DNA of 64,000 nt from Atrina japonica (GCA_030159075.1 BROG01000508.1:469501-533500), one strand, 5' to 3'. Counted from the stretch's first letter, positions 1 to 28,232 are shown. Numbers and translations: made by a program. The notes: generated by a model not told the origin, from the sequence alone.

Positions 1-12
1 TTTCTCTTCCAG

Positions 13-87
13 AAGATCCTGACCGCCACCACTAACACATTGAGTGGTTTCACATGTGGCATGAATGTTTCTAGAGATGAGTTATGA
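13..87 (+). CDS. Possible terminal exon of a gene lying left of the window
   Basis: A pyrimidine-rich acceptor ending in CAG (positions 1-12) is followed by 24 sense codons and a TGA. The frame ends in Arg-Asp-Glu-Leu, which resembles a KDEL-type ER-retention tail. The open stretch is so short that chance is a serious alternative, and the phase of any upstream exon is unknown. Confidence 0.18.
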   Translation, partial: KILTATTNTLSGFTCGMNVSRDEL

Positions 88-159
88 CATAAAAGACCTA
101 TAAATGTCGAGAGTTTTTGCGAAGCATATCACACCACTTGTGACGAAAAGAAAGACCTG

Positions 160-415
160 TAATATTTTCCCCAAGGTTAACAATTCAACATTTCTTTTCC
201 GCCATATTTGTTATAGTTCAGAATATCTATTGTTAGCAAATTATTCATGCCAAAGGCCAACAATTCACCATTGCTATTTCGCAATATAATCCATGGTTTT
301 CATTCACAATAACTACTATTAGCAAATCACCCCCACTAGACCAACAATTTGTCATTACGTTTACGCCATATTTTCCAAATTTATTATTCACCATAACTAC
401 TGTTAGATAACCAGG
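160..415. repeat. Degenerate tandem repeat, about 80-85 bp unit, 3 copies
   Basis: Three imperfect units share AACAATT...CGCCATATTT or CGCAATATAA...ATAACTACTRTTAG blocks. No coding content is seen. Confidence 0.5.
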
Positions 416-639
416 CTGGTGTCAGCCTTTTCCCGCGAAAACGGTTTCAGCTTTTATGAATTCATTTCCGTTTTTCAGCTGTACTCTTTAGAAATTATAT
501 ATTATTCTGTAAAATATTCGTTGCAATGCTAAGAATATATAAAGTACAGATACCAAACTATCAACTGCCAGGTGCTCCCAGAGAGAGTATAAAGATTTGG
601 CGAATATACCGGTGAGTTCACCTTTTCGAGTATTGTAAA

Positions 640-705
640 ATTGTAATATCATTTCAGTTTGGACATCCTAAAGATTAATACTTTGGTATCTGAGATTTTT
701 TTTTA
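640..705 (+). repeat. Short fragment of the RT-tail dispersed repeat
   Basis: It contains GGACATCCTAAAGATT and TTTGGTATCTGAGATTT, the 3' end shared by about ten other copies in the window. The longest copy is at 42612-43154. Confidence 0.5.
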
Positions 706-984
706 TTTAAGGTTTTAAAATGACTGTACTGGGGTTCGTTGTTAATTTTTATCATATTTATATATACATGTACATAAATGTGGAACATGTAAATATCGAA
801 TTAATGTTGCATGTCCATTATATTTCACAATTTTGCCGCTGATTCAAAATTCAAAATTAATTAATGTTTCCTTTATATAACAATATTATGGACGTAAAAA
901 TGCTAAATGTTATGTTTCCTTAATGGCATCATGTAAATAGGGTATATCACAAACAATTAAAACATCCGCTCTGTTTTTTAAAAA

Positions 985-1245
985 TAAAAGTCTTTTCTTT
1001 TTACAACTTAAGACTGATATACAATAACGAAAAAAAGAGATATTCACATGCATATATATTCTTAAATTCTTATTTATTTTGTGCAAATCGCTTGATAAAT
1101 CCAGTTTGGTATTTGATCAATTTAACCATACTATTTGTATATGCATACTACTCTGGACCTGACCTTCAAATTAACAAAATATAAAATTTTTATTTTATTT
1201 TTATCTCTGTTTATAACTCTTATTTGTCATTATTTGTTATCAAGT
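985..1245 (+). repeat. Dispersed repeat, second copy at 47255-47540
   Basis: The two stretches align over roughly 260 bp, sharing GATATACAATAAC, TTAAATTCYTATWTATTTTG, ACYGGACCTGACCTT and CTCTTATTTGT in the same order. The class is unknown and no coding frame is seen. Confidence 0.5.
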
Positions 1246-1339
1246 TCAAGTACGAAATGTAAAAGGGAGTTTGCATTCCCTGTCAACATGCCGCATCCAT
1301 CACAAATATTCCATGTAAACCTCTCAAGTTCGTTGAAAA

Positions 1340-1560
1340 GGTCAAGTTAGGTAGAAATAACATCGATCTGGACGCGAAGAATAATTGCGATTCATAAATG
1401 GGATGCGATCAGCCGCCACCGTCAGCACGCCACGCAAATGTCCAACGGAATCCGCTCGAGTTCGGTGAAAAGGTCCAGCTCGGTGAAAAGGTAAATTTCG
1501 ATGAAAAGGTCAATATCGATGAAAAGGTCAAGTTCAATGACAAAGTAGATATAACAAGGA
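1340..1560 (+). repeat. 18-bp tandem repeat (GGTGAAAAGGTCAAGTTC-like)
   Basis: About six imperfect 18-bp units lie mainly at 1465-1545. The 85-residue frame across them is a by-product of the unit length (18 = 6 codons), giving a repeated Glu-Lys-Val pattern. Confidence 0.6.
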
Positions 1561-1740
1561 TCTCAACAAGAAGAACAATTGCGAATCCCAAATGGAGTGG
1601 GACCAGGTGTCGGTCACGGAGGTTCCTGACTCAAAAGACTGACCAGTGTGTATAGTTGTTGTAATTTATTTATTTGCGGGTAACGACTATTCCAGTGCTT
1701 GTTCTGACCATATCTCACCACAACATTTATTGAACGTCTC

Positions 1741-1882
1741 TGAGAGAGAGAGAGAGACACACAGAGAGAGAGAGAGAAAGAGAGAGAGATACTTTTCATT
1801 ACAACAGTCTGTGCAACAACAGAAAAGAAAAGAGAGAGAGACAGACAGAAAGATAGACAAACAGAAAGAAAGAAAGACAGAG
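1741..1882. repeat. GA-rich microsatellite, interrupted
   Basis: GA dinucleotide runs are interrupted by CA and AAAG variants. Confidence 0.9.
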
Positions 1883-1984
1883 TAAGTGATGTGAAAATTT
1901 ACTTTTCATCATATCAGTTTGACCTACAACTGAAAATCAAAGCGAGATTAATGAAACTTAAAGATTTTCAAAAGTTATCGAATT

Positions 1985-2310
1985 TCACCGTTAGACCGTT
2001 TAAGTCCCTGAGAGTATACATAAGCCCAATACCTGGTATTTCGGTACCAGCTTATCATTTTATACTTGTAATATTTCGCTCAGATAGCACAATTTTAATT
2101 CTAAATTTGTTGAAGCCAAGATATTAATTTTTACAGTCGGATTTCACAATACCAGTAGATATTATTTTTTGGTCTTGTATAATTCAACTTTTTCTTTCGC
2201 AAATATACATTTATATAATTTATTCGAGACCTACTGATGAAATCTTATCGACAGACACGATCGTCTTGAGCATTTGTTTTGGCCTTGTTGTTAAACTATA
2301 TATTGCAAAA
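1985..2310 (+). mobile_element. Retrozyme-like repeat monomer with degenerate hammerhead motif
   Basis: It aligns with the unit at 50810-51180: ACCGTTTRAGT, GTATACATAA and ACAGTCG near the start, and TGATGAARTCTTA, ACGAT and CATTTGTTT at the end. The hammerhead at 2230-2275 keeps CTGATGA and the GTC cleavage triplet, but the GAAA core box is mutated to GACA, so it is probably inactive. Confidence 0.5.
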
Positions 2311-2923
2311 ATGTATCTCAGTTTTGACTTATTCTATGGACTGTCAATATATAACTAAGCGTTATTTAACGTGCAAAGCCTGACTGGACACTGTACCTTT
2401 GTTTTAAGTCTTCTCTAAAATATCTGTGACTTTCTTATACCGAGCGATATTTATCATTTGAAATAAACAACCTCTGACATATGTATATACTTTAACGTTG
2501 GTAATACGTTTACGAACGTCGTGGGGTAATTTATTGAAATAACTTAACCTTAACATCTATATATCACCAAGCTCTGAATTTTTGTCCTAAAGATTGGTTA
2601 AAAAAAGCTAAAATAAATGCATAATAAAAGTAAATGTGCTTCGAATATAAATATGTGTAATGTATACAAAACATTAATATTGAATGTACGAACGTTCTTG
2701 AGACTGGTAAGATATTTACCTTATTTCATCTCGAGAAATCATATATGTTAAATAAACAGTTAAGTATTGCCAGTGTATCGGAGTGTAACGAAGTTATTAT
2801 TCACTATATGAGAAGCATTCGACCTTATGTGATTTACAATTCAGCATTTACCCGGTGGAAACGGTTGGAAGAAGGAGATATTTCAGTGTAATACAAAATT
2901 TAGAAATAAATTAAAATTGCACC
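2311..2923. other. 5' flank of the SLC22-like gene, no recognised element
   Basis: AT-rich sequence with no coding frame and no clear TATA box that I would defend. It presumably holds the promoter and 5' UTR of the transporter gene. Confidence 0.3.
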
Positions 2924-18419
<15,496 letters not shown>

Positions 18420-18761
18420 AAAAGATTCCATGTAAAAGGCTTATATAACATATATTTCGAATGGGGATCATGGGTTGAAGCTATCCCCATTTATTTCCAT
18501 ATGTCACTATTGTAGATCGGCTCAATCTAATAAGACAGCTCGCAGTATAATTGTGATGTTATATATTAGTATACGTATATGATACACATAACAGTTATTA
18601 ATGACTTACATGCATGTATAATCATACAATTATAATACAAAGTTCAAGATTACCATGGAATACACAACACTGTAATGCACTGCAGTTGGATACACAGTTT
18701 CAGTCGGAGTTACTTTTCATTCAAGATATTTGCTGGCGTCTTTAAAAGAGGAATGAATTTT

Positions 18762-18768
<7 letters not shown>

Positions 18769-18807
<39 letters not shown>

Positions 18808-18829
18808 TATATATATATATATATATATG
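18769..18829. repeat. (CA)n followed by (TA)n
   Basis: Compound microsatellite about 350 bp after the transporter stop codon. Confidence 0.95.
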
Positions 18830-18835
18830 AGTATA

Positions 18836-18841
18836 CAATAA
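18836..18841 (+). promoter_or_regulatory. Candidate polyadenylation signal for the SLC22-like gene
   Basis: AATAAA within ACAATAAATAC, about 420 bp after the stop codon. Position-based guess. Confidence 0.3.
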
Positions 18842-19068
18842 ATACAAAACCACACAATTGTTTTTATCCGTACATGTATTCACAGATTGCACTTTATCGT
18901 TATAGAGAATAGATTCAACTCGAGCTACGCTTACGTTGAATCCATCCGCTATAACGATCGCGTGCAGTCTGATGATACGGATATAAATATATGTGTAGTT
19001 TTGTCTCTGTATGCAAACATGATGTAAGTAGTAAAGGGCCGAGAATATGGTAATGAAATTGATAATTC

Positions 19069-19597
19069 AACTCATTAACCCCTGAAGTCATATTTGAACC
19101 TGTCCATTTCATAAAATGGTTGAGAGTCGTTGTGGCTCCGCACTAGAGTGCTCGATTCGCAACCGGGGAGTCGCGGGTTCGAGCCTCGGCGGAGGCGACT
19201 TTCTTTTCCTGTCCTTCGATTGGGACAGTAAAAATCGAGGTCCCGTGTCACAGTAGGTGTCGGCACGTTAAAGAAACCTCACTGCTCAATGGCCGTAAGT
19301 GCCGAGCATAGGCCAAAATTTGAAGCCATTCACCGGCATTTGGTGACGTCTCCATATGAGTTAAATATTCTTGTGTTGGATGTTAAACAACAATACAACA
19401 ACTACTACATCAACAGCAACAACAACATAAAATGGTTATGGTCAATATGAGAATTCAGGGAGATATGATTTAGAATCAATATTTTATAATAATTTTATAT
19501 GTAATATGAACTTGTTCACTCCTGGATTATGACAGTAGACTATACTATTTATTCTGATTTGGGTGAGTCTAAATGTGGCGACAGAGGTGTATGAGTA
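19069..19597. mobile_element. MITE (family of 57779-57916) split by a SINE
   Basis: Left end AACTCATTAACCCCTGAAGT and right end CAGAGGTGTATGAGTA match the intact 138-bp element at 57.8 kb. A family 1 SINE sits inside. Confidence 0.6.
19122..19437 (+). mobile_element. Family 1 SINE with 12-bp target duplication
   Basis: tRNA-like head (TGTGGCTCCGCACTAGAG..., B box GGGTTCGAGCCTC), family body TGTCGGCACGTTAAAGAA and GGCCGTAAGTGCCGAGCATA, 3' end TAAATATTCTTG. CATAAAATGGTT occurs at 19110-19121 and again at 19426-19437, as expected for target-primed insertion. Confidence 0.85.
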
Positions 19598-19883
19598 AAA
19601 GATTATTATTGCACAGAATGTTATGAGCAAAAGCAAAAATTGTTACATACAAACATATATTTTCTTAATAACAAATATTTACTTATTCTTCATAATAAAA
19701 TATATATTTATGTACATGTATTTGTTCATTATGAATGCACATCTAGAGTAATTTAAAAGTGGCTGGAAAATTTGTCTGCATTAAAGTGTTTCTGCAGGCT
19801 TCTGACGTCTGACTTCTAAACATATTTTATTGCTATTATAGTGTATACAAGGGAGACTATACAACTCTTTCTATGATTTTGTA

Positions 19884-20155
19884 ACCGGCCTTGCTCAGTC
19901 GGTAGCGCGCTTGAACTCCAGCCGAGTCGAGTTCGAGTTCGAGTCCAGCCGGCGGCAGGTCGGATTCCTGTCCTTCGGATGAGACAGTAAAAATCGAGGT
20001 CCCATGTCACAGCAGGTGTCGGCACGTTTATAAAACCCTCACTGCTCAAATGCCGTAAGTGCCGAGCATAGGCCAAAATTTGAAGCCCTTCACCGTCATT
20101 TGGTGATGTCTTCATATGAATGAAAGACTCTTGAGTAGGAGGTTAAACAATACAA
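19884..20155 (+). mobile_element. Family 1 SINE
   Basis: Head TTGCTCAGTCGGTAGCGCGC, a partly duplicated B-box region (GAGTTCGAGTTCGAGTCC), full body and 3' end GACTCTTGAGTAGGAGG. Confidence 0.85.
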
Positions 20156-20369
20156 CCAACCAACAATTTCTTTGATTTAGCTTCTGAATAAAGAAATCGA
20201 TCGCCAAATAAAAAACACATTTTGTTTCCATGTCAATACGAATAACACCAGATTTCTACAATGTACAGCAACATGTCATTCATATATTCAGCTACAGATC
20301 ACTTCTGTTGAATATAATTTTGCTCCGATAAGCAGGATTAAATAAAAAAAGACCTTCTCAGTATTCATC

Positions 20370-20830
20370 ATACCAGGTGGCTGTGATACATGTACCCGGG
20401 GATTTCTCATACCAGGCTCTTTAAATATATACCATAGCCTGGTATGATAAATACCTAAGTACATGTACCGCAGCTGATATGACAAGTACCTGAGTATATG
20501 TATCACAACCTTGTATGATAAATACCTGAGTACATGCATCACAGCCCTGTATGACAAATACCTTAATACATGTACCACAACCTTCTATGATAAATACCTT
20601 AGTACATGTACCACAGTTTGATATGATAAATACCTTTGTACATGTATCACATCCTGGTTTTAATGAATACCAAACTACAAGTAACACAGCCAAGGATGAT
20701 AAATACCTGAGTACACGTAACAGAGCCTGGTATGATAAATACTCGAGTACATGTATCACATCCTTGTATGATAAATATCAGAGTATATGTACCACAGCAT
20801 GGTATAATAAATACCCAAAGTTGTTGTAAT
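20370..20830. repeat. 36-bp minisatellite, array 1
   Basis: About 11-12 imperfect units of TGGTATGATAAATACCTGAG + TACATGTATCACAGCC. The unit is nearly the same as that of array 3 at 22725-23520. Units abut with no spacers. Confidence 0.9.
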
Positions 20831-20994
20831 GTCACACAGTTACCACCATAGAAACTTACCAATTGTACCGAGCGCACTAATTGTTATTATCAAAATAATA
20901 TCATGTACTCCCTTTGCGTATACTCAATATTTCAGGTATCTTTCTTGACTATGATTTATGGAGATCACAGATTATTACAGGATTTAGCAAAAGT

Positions 20995-21230
20995 AATTCT
21001 GTACCAATTGTTACAAGGATTTCTGTACCAATTGTGACAAGGATTTCTTCCTCACCTATTTCATTTTAATTTGACTGTGGACTCCGGGCGGATGTGACCG
21101 GTCAACAGAGGATGCTTACTTCTCCATGGCACGTGATCCAAACTCTCGATTTCCAGAGATCCGTGTTTGTCCAATATCACCAATATATCCTGGACATCCT
21201 GAAGATACTTTGGTATCTGAGATTTTATAT
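20995..21230 (+). mobile_element. RT-tail dispersed repeat copy
   Basis: GACTGTGGACTCCGGGCGG, GTGTGACCGGTCAACAG-like block, TTTCCAGAGATCCGTGTTTG, and the terminus TTTGGTATCTGAGATTTTAT. The first 30 bp are duplicated locally (two CTGTACCAATTGT words). Confidence 0.7.
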
Positions 21231-21904
21231 GTATAACAGAACAAGATAACTCCTTCAAACATATTTATTTGTATATTTTTAGTGATATAACTTCTATCAT
21301 CAGGGTATTGCGTTTTAATGAGATAACTACTAACTAACTAAAACGAGAAAGTTAACGCATTAAAACGAAATAATTAACGCATCAAAACGACTTAAATATT
21401 GTTTCCTTCGCAAAGTGACCCTAATAGGCTTCCGTATCAGGGTATTAGTAACTATGGCGGACAACAAGACTTCTTCATTATTGCAGATATGTATCATGTA
21501 AAATGGGGGTCTTGAGACTGGTAACAGAAGTCACCTTTTCAAAACTATTGTGCATTGCATACCTCGCCAAAGGTAGACTGAGGATTTAAATGTCGGACGG
21601 GTTGAAATATTCGCCGAGTGGAGCAAGACGCAAAAAATATGGAAAATTTTTATTAATTTTCTGACTTTTTATAGAAAAATTAAAGGTTTTACAACTATTT
21701 TATCTACTAAGGGGACACGCTCTCCTTAGTCACAGCACATATTTCTAAGTGTAAGATTAATTGTAAGGCAATATTTCGTTAGAAGGTTGCATTTTTCAGT
21801 TTCATTTTTACGCATTTTTCAAATAAAAAAAAAGAAATTTGGAAGCTCGTAACCGAATTTTTATGCTCTCATGACAGTTACTGAAAATCGGGACAGAACC
21901 TCGA

Positions 21905-22715
21905 CCTAGGTATTGAAGACTAGAGCAGAACTGACTATCTGAATATGAGATGTATTGAGGTGTAAAGCAGAACTGACTACTATCTAAATAAGAGATGTAT
22001 TGAGGTGTAAAGCAGAACTGTCTGTCTAAATATTAGATGCATTGAGGTGTAAAGCAGAACTGTCTGTCTAAATATTAGATGCATTGAGGTGTAAAGCAGA
22101 ACTGACTGTTTAAATATAAGATATATTGAAGTGTAAAGCAGAACTGACTATCTAAATATGAGATGTATTGAGGTGTAAAGCAGAACTGTCTGTCTAAATA
22201 TGAGATGTATTAAGGTGTAAAGCAGAACTGTCTGTCTAAATATGAGAGGCATTGAGGTATAAAGCAGAACTGACTGTTTAAATATGGGATGTATTGAGGT
22301 GTAAAGCAGAACTGTCTGTTTAAATATGGGATGTATTGAGGTGTAAAGCAGAACTGTCTGTCTAAATATGAGATGTATTGAGGTGTAAAGCAGAACTGTC
22401 TGTCTAAATATGAGATGTATTGAGGTGTAAAGCAGAACTGACTACCTAAATATGAGATGTATTGAGGTGTAAAGCAGAACTGACTATCTAAATATGAGAT
22501 GTATTGAGGTGTAAAGCAGAACTGACTATCTAAATATGAGATGTATTGAGGTGTAAAGCAAAACTGACTGTCTGAATATGAGAGCCTATTGAGGTGTAAA
22601 GCAAAACTGACTGTCTGAATATGAGATGTATTGAGGTCTAAAATAGAACTTATTGCCTAGGTATGAGAGGTATGTAGGTGTAAAGCAGAACTGACTAGCT
22701 AGATATGAGAAGTAT
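21905..22715. repeat. 42-bp minisatellite, array 2
   Basis: About 18 units of TGAGGTGTAAAGCAGAACTG + ACTATCTAAATATGAGATGTAT. The central units are nearly identical and the edges decay. Confidence 0.9.
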
Positions 22716-22724
22716 TGAGCCTGT

Positions 22725-23520
22725 AATAGTAAATTCCTCAGTACAAGTATAGCAGATAATGACGATAATAACCTGAGTATATGCATCACAGCCTATGATG
22801 ATAAATACCTGAGTACATGTATCACAGCCTATGATGATAAATACCCGAGTACATGTATCACAGCTTATGATGATAAATACCTGAGTACATGTATCACAGC
22901 CTATGATGATAAATACCCGAGTACATGTATAACAGCCTATGATGATAAATACCTGAGTAAATGTATCCAAGTACATGATGTTAAATACCTAAGTGCATTT
23001 ATCACAGTCCATGATGATAAATATCTGAGTACATGTATCCCAGTACATGATGTTAAATACCTGAGTACATGTACCACAGCTTATGATGATAAACACATAA
23101 GTACATGCATCAGAGCCTATGATGATAAATACCTGAGTACATGCTTCATAGCCTCTGATTATAGATACCGGAGTACATGTTTTACAGCCTATGATAATAA
23201 ATGTCACAGCCTATGCCTGAGTACATGTATTACCGCATTTCATGATAAATTCCAGTGTACATGCATCACATCCTATGATGATAAATACCTGAGTACATGT
23301 ATCACAGCCTGAGATGATAAATACCTAGATACATGTATCATAGCCTATGATGATCAATACAGGTACATGCATCACAGCCTATGATGATAAATTCCTGAGA
23401 ACATGTATCACAGTCTATGTTGATAAACACATGAGTACAAGTATCACAGCCTATGATGATAAACACATGAGTACAAGTATCACAGCCTACGATGAAAATT
23501 TCCTGAGTAGAAAGGAGCCT
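22725..23520. repeat. 36-bp minisatellite, array 3
   Basis: About 20 units of TATGATGATAAATACCTGAG + TACATGTATCACAGCC. Same repeat as array 1, separated from it by array 2. Confidence 0.9.
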
Positions 23521-23736
23521 AAGATGACACATAACATATGTTACATTTTTTTTTTGAGATATGTGATATATTACAAAGTAAAATATTAACTGATACATAT
23601 TTAACTCGCTACACAGCGTTGTCATGGTTACGGTAACATATTTACAACAGTGATTCATCCAAAGCCATACCTTGTTAACAACCTTTACATTGAATACCAA
23701 TAGAAAAAAATTGATTTTATCGACAATCATTTGATA

Positions 23737-23741
<5 letters not shown>

Positions 23742-23776
<35 letters not shown>
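23742..23776. repeat. (CT)n microsatellite
   Basis: Uninterrupted CT run. Confidence 0.95.
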
Positions 23777-23780
<4 letters not shown>

Positions 23781-23814
23781 TACTATCAATTACACATCAT
23801 AGACTGTTTACCCT

Positions 23815-23955
23815 CCATATAAGCATAAATCTGTGAGGATTTTCACCTCTGAAAATCTGGCACGACCGAGGATCATACCATCGACCTTCATATTGAAGAT
23901 CTGGCGTTCTACAAACGGAACTGCTCAGTCCACCACTTTGAAATTTGATATAAGT
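23815..23955 (-). mobile_element. tRNA-like SINE, family 4
   Basis: Minus strand carries a degenerate A box (GGACTGAGCAGTTCCG) and the shared GAAGATCT block. A better-preserved copy is at 31680-31800. Confidence 0.5.
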
Positions 23956-24940
23956 ATACTGATATATCGCTATGTATAGTCTGATTGTTCATTGTAAACT
24001 ATTAAAATTGGCCTATAACACATGTCATGAATTTATTTATATCTTAAAGTTTTGTATTTCTCTACAATGTAATATTATCATTATGTAATTTGTTTTATTA
24101 TAAATGTTAACCTATAAAAACTCTAAACATTTAACTGAGTGCGGTTCCTGAAATTTCATCTTTATAGAAAAGGATGATGAAAGCGATACAGTTTTACACC
24201 TAAACATTCTAGATCTAAATTTGATCTCCGACAGATTATTCTTTTCCTTTATAGGTAATTTTTGTCTCTTCTGTTTCAATATGTAATGATATGGAATCAG
24301 TTCAGACTACCTCCCAGTAGATTTTATCAGAAAAAATTAATTTGAAAGGTTTACTGTAAACATCAAGATGATCATTCGACAATTATGTTGTGTTCTCATA
24401 CCTATGAAACTGATACCTGTCTTGTGTATAATATATACCTGCTAACCTAGACCTGGACAATGTACATTTTGAACATTCCAATTCAAAATATGGAACAGTA
24501 TCCCCCCACAATCGCTGCGTCTAGGATTCTTTCTGAAGTCAGCAGCTCGGTGTCTAAACATTGCGTGGTCCTACATTTTAATTGTTATTATTACCTGTGT
24601 TTAATTGTATCGAGATAAATATGCTGCAGAGTACAAACAGCGAGAGAAACGAGTGAAAACGATCGAGATAAAAGTAAAACGACAAGGTTAAGAATTTGAC
24701 CGAAAAAAACCATTGAAGCAATATATATAGAGATAATACACATTAGGACTGTTTAACAATTAAATATAGTCACATAAATAAATATGAAAGTTTGCATTTT
24801 CAGTGTCCACCAAAATGGCGGTTTACGGAAGTAGGCAAAAACACAATGTTTGATTGGCATGAAGGCGGAGCTAATACGCTAAAAAACTAAAATTAATTCC
24901 TTAAAAATCGGTTTTTATGAACAATATGAAATAAGCATCT
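23956..24940. other. Intergenic, nothing recognised
   Basis: AT-rich DNA between the satellite block and the transporter pseudogene. I searched here for a lost first exon of the pseudogene and found none. Confidence 0.3.
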
Positions 24941-24944
24941 TCAT

Positions 24945-24984
24945 TACTACTACTAATACTACTACTACTACTACTACCACTACT

Positions 24985-25025
<41 letters not shown>
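24945..25025. repeat. (ACT)n microsatellite
   Basis: Trinucleotide run with one TTAC interruption. Confidence 0.9.
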
Positions 25026-25029
<4 letters not shown>

Positions 25030-26554
25030 AGAATAGCCGACCGGTTAAGTATTGTCCATTCATAACAGTTATGTAGACATGTTTGTGTTCAAGTTATATT
25101 GAATTTATTAAACTCGTAAATATATACTATGAAACTCGCCAAAGGCTCGTTACATATGAAATAAATATAATCGTTTAATAAATTCAATTTTAAATGAACA
25201 CTCGTGTTAAATACTCATACACTCACTCTCTCTCTCTAAGGATTATAAAGCAATTTTAATTCGGTTTTTTCCAGATGCAAGGTTCCAAGGGAGGCAGACA
25301 ACACTTATAACGTTTCTACAGATTCGCCTCTTTATCATTTAATCAACTTATCCATACCAACCAAGACTAGTGATGATGGAGAAATAGAATACGTGAGCTG
25401 CGAAAGATGTCACAAATGGGTCGGACACTTCCGGTGCTATCGGAGAAAAAGTTAAATGTGACTCCTGGGTTTATGATGACGACATTTTTAAATCAACGTT
25501 TACGTCAGAGGTGAGTGACGTTTTTAGGCCTAAACTAAACGATGCAACTGTCTACAAATTGTCAATTTCATTTTCAATGTCGTTTTAAACACAGTAATTT
25601 AACGTTGTAAAAATACCTAAATTGTTATTTGATAATAACCAGTGCGCATTGATATATGGAGAAAGCAGTGGTAGCTATTGTAGCTTGTTACATAATGAAG
25701 TCAATTTATTTCAGAAAAACTTGGTGTGCGACAAGGAGCTATGGACATCCAATGCCTCAATGATCTTCTTCTCTGAAATCTAATTTAGCGCAATGTTTCT
25801 TAGATGGCTTTCAGACAGGTACTTAATACATTTGATAATCATCTATTCCTCTGTCTAATTTGCGGAAGAATATTTAAATACAATTTAAATTATTTATAAT
25901 CATTGTTAAATAAATGACTGGACATTTCATATTTCTTCAAAGCTATATTGTGATATTGTAAAGGTTATCTTATCCATTTCAGAAATTAACAAACACAAAC
26001 ATAAGACAATACCATTTATCTGGGTTAGTCAGCTGAATTTTGTTAATTGATTCTAAATTTCCCAGTTTTTTTCAAGAAGTTTCAATAAGAAAATTTTATA
26101 AAAAGTTCAGATGTTTTTATTTTTAAAAATCGTTTGCTGAAGATATGAGGATACACGTTGGCTCGTAATATAGACTGATTGACAAGTTCCTAAGTAAGTA
26201 TGAAACTATATATTAATACATGTATTTTAAATCTGCCTTAAACTCCATTAACCAGACAATATTTTCTATGACATGTATCTATTCTATTACGTTTTAATAT
26301 TTTTATATTTAGGGTAGGCAGAAAAAAGATCCTTTGTTTATCCCTCCTTCTTTTGCCTGTGTCCATCATGACTATAGTTTGGGCTCCAGAAATTTACAGT
26401 TTATATGTGTTACGATTTTTCGTCGGAATGGCGTGTTCCGGGATGTTTATGTAAGATTTTGTGATGGGTACGTTATTCTTTCTATCTATCTGTCATGACT
26501 AATTTCTCTGTATTTCCAAATTTATCTCTATTTTTGTATATATTAATTCGCTAA

Positions 26555-26735
26555 TTCTTCAAAATCTCAGATAGTCATCTTTTTACAGTGGTTATTCTAA
26601 AACGAATGTAGAGCTACATTTAGGTTATTTTTTGGCCTTTTATGATACCCTGTTTGTTTCGGTACTCTAAATCTTCTATCTGTGACTTTTCTGTGCAAAA
26701 CTATAACTTAAATATTATGTTTATATTTATCTACA
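26555..26735 (+). mobile_element. Retrozyme-family repeat without ribozyme region
   Basis: Shares CTCAGATAGTCATCTTTTTA, TTTAGGTTATTTTTTGGCCT and GCAAAACTATAACTT with the family. The hammerhead segment is deleted. It lies in intron 4 of the pseudogene. Confidence 0.45.
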
Positions 26736-27605
26736 TAGCATAACTGCATAGATCATTTTTGTTCATTTGCAATTGTGACTTTAGTCAAAAGTGTTTCATT
26801 GTAGAATCACACTTTAGTATTGTCTTTGTCATAAGTTAAGCAGAATGTTTGTTTGAAATTAATATTTTTTTACATTCAGATATTTTACGTTTCCTAGAAA
26901 ATCATTTTTTCTTTATGACAGAATTAAGTGTTAATTAATTAATTAAGTGTTAATTAACCAATAGTTAACTAACTGAGGAAACATCCAGCCTGTAGATCTT
27001 ATTATAAACTCTTAAATTAGAATTGTCCTGAGGAGATTGAGAGCTCAGCTATACTGTGTGTCCTAGCAACTATGAAAAATGTTTTTTTGGAAATATTTCG
27101 TAAAAAACACCGTTGTATGGGAACGTTATTCATATAGTCAATAAATCTAACCAGTGTAATAAATTCTTACCCCTGTTGATACAGTAGATCTTATATAATC
27201 GTGAATCCCTAAATTCTTATTTATTATCTTTTTTGGAAATTAAACCGGATGTTTACAAGTAATGTTCTTGTGCGCAAGTCAAGAGAGGAGTCCATTCACG
27301 TGCATGGGCGTTTTACCAGTGTCTGTGGTGACTTACGTGTGATGAGATGTGTACAGCCCGATAAAAATAATAGACAGTTCCAATGAAAATCAACAACAAC
27401 AACAATGGCCGCTGTCATTACCGCTAATCGAGGTCGGAAAATCATAAAGGATCTCGGGTATTGGAGAATGACCTTTATATTAGAATGCAGAATTGATTAC
27501 GATTATGATCTTCTTTAGCAATTACATTGATAATTTGATGATTTCTTTGATGTAAACTTATAACAACAACAACAATAACAACAAAGACAACACTTTTTGT
27601 GATTG

Positions 27606-27689
27606 CTGGGGCACACAGTAGTTATTATTTCTATTATTATTATTCTTATTATTATTCTTCTTATTATTATTATTATTATTATTATTATA
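27606..27689. repeat. (ATT)n microsatellite forming the acceptor of pseudo-exon 5
   Basis: The ATT run ends in TATAG immediately before the exon 5-like sequence. Confidence 0.9.
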
Positions 27690-27894
27690 GGCATGGAAGA
27701 GAGTGTGGGCTGGCGTTGTGATTGAATATTTTCTTTCTATTGGGTTTGTATTGTTAGTCGGCATAGCGTATGTTCTACGTGACTGGAAATGTTTTGAAAT
27801 CGCCATTAGCTCCATTTCTACTTTACTGGTGTTGAGTTCAAAACTTTTAGTGTAAAACAAATTTGAATGTCCTAATCAGCGTACAAATACACAA

Positions 27895-27896
<2 letters not shown>

Positions 27897-27980
<84 letters not shown>
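27897..27980. repeat. (GA)n microsatellite
   Basis: About 80 bp of uninterrupted GA. The intact gene has a (TC)n at the matching place after exon 5. Confidence 0.95.
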
Positions 27981-27983
<3 letters not shown>

Positions 27984-28156
27984 TATGAGTAAATTTGTAA
28001 CATTTTGTTAATACTATCAAGTCGAGGCTCTGCATTATGGATTTGGCAACACATATAAATATTGGCATCATTTCAAATATTCAAAATTATTGTAAATAGT
28101 TTTTTTTTAATCTGATAACAATTTAACGCCAAATATATATAGATAGAATATATAAC

Positions 28157-28229
<73 letters not shown>
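28157..28229. repeat. (TA)n microsatellite
   Basis: TA dinucleotides with one phase break. Confidence 0.95.

Positions 28230-28232
<3 letters not shown>

Noticed and set aside
20288..23730. CRISPR-like regular repeats
   Set aside because: Units are contiguous with no unique spacers, and the context is animal DNA; these are minisatellites.
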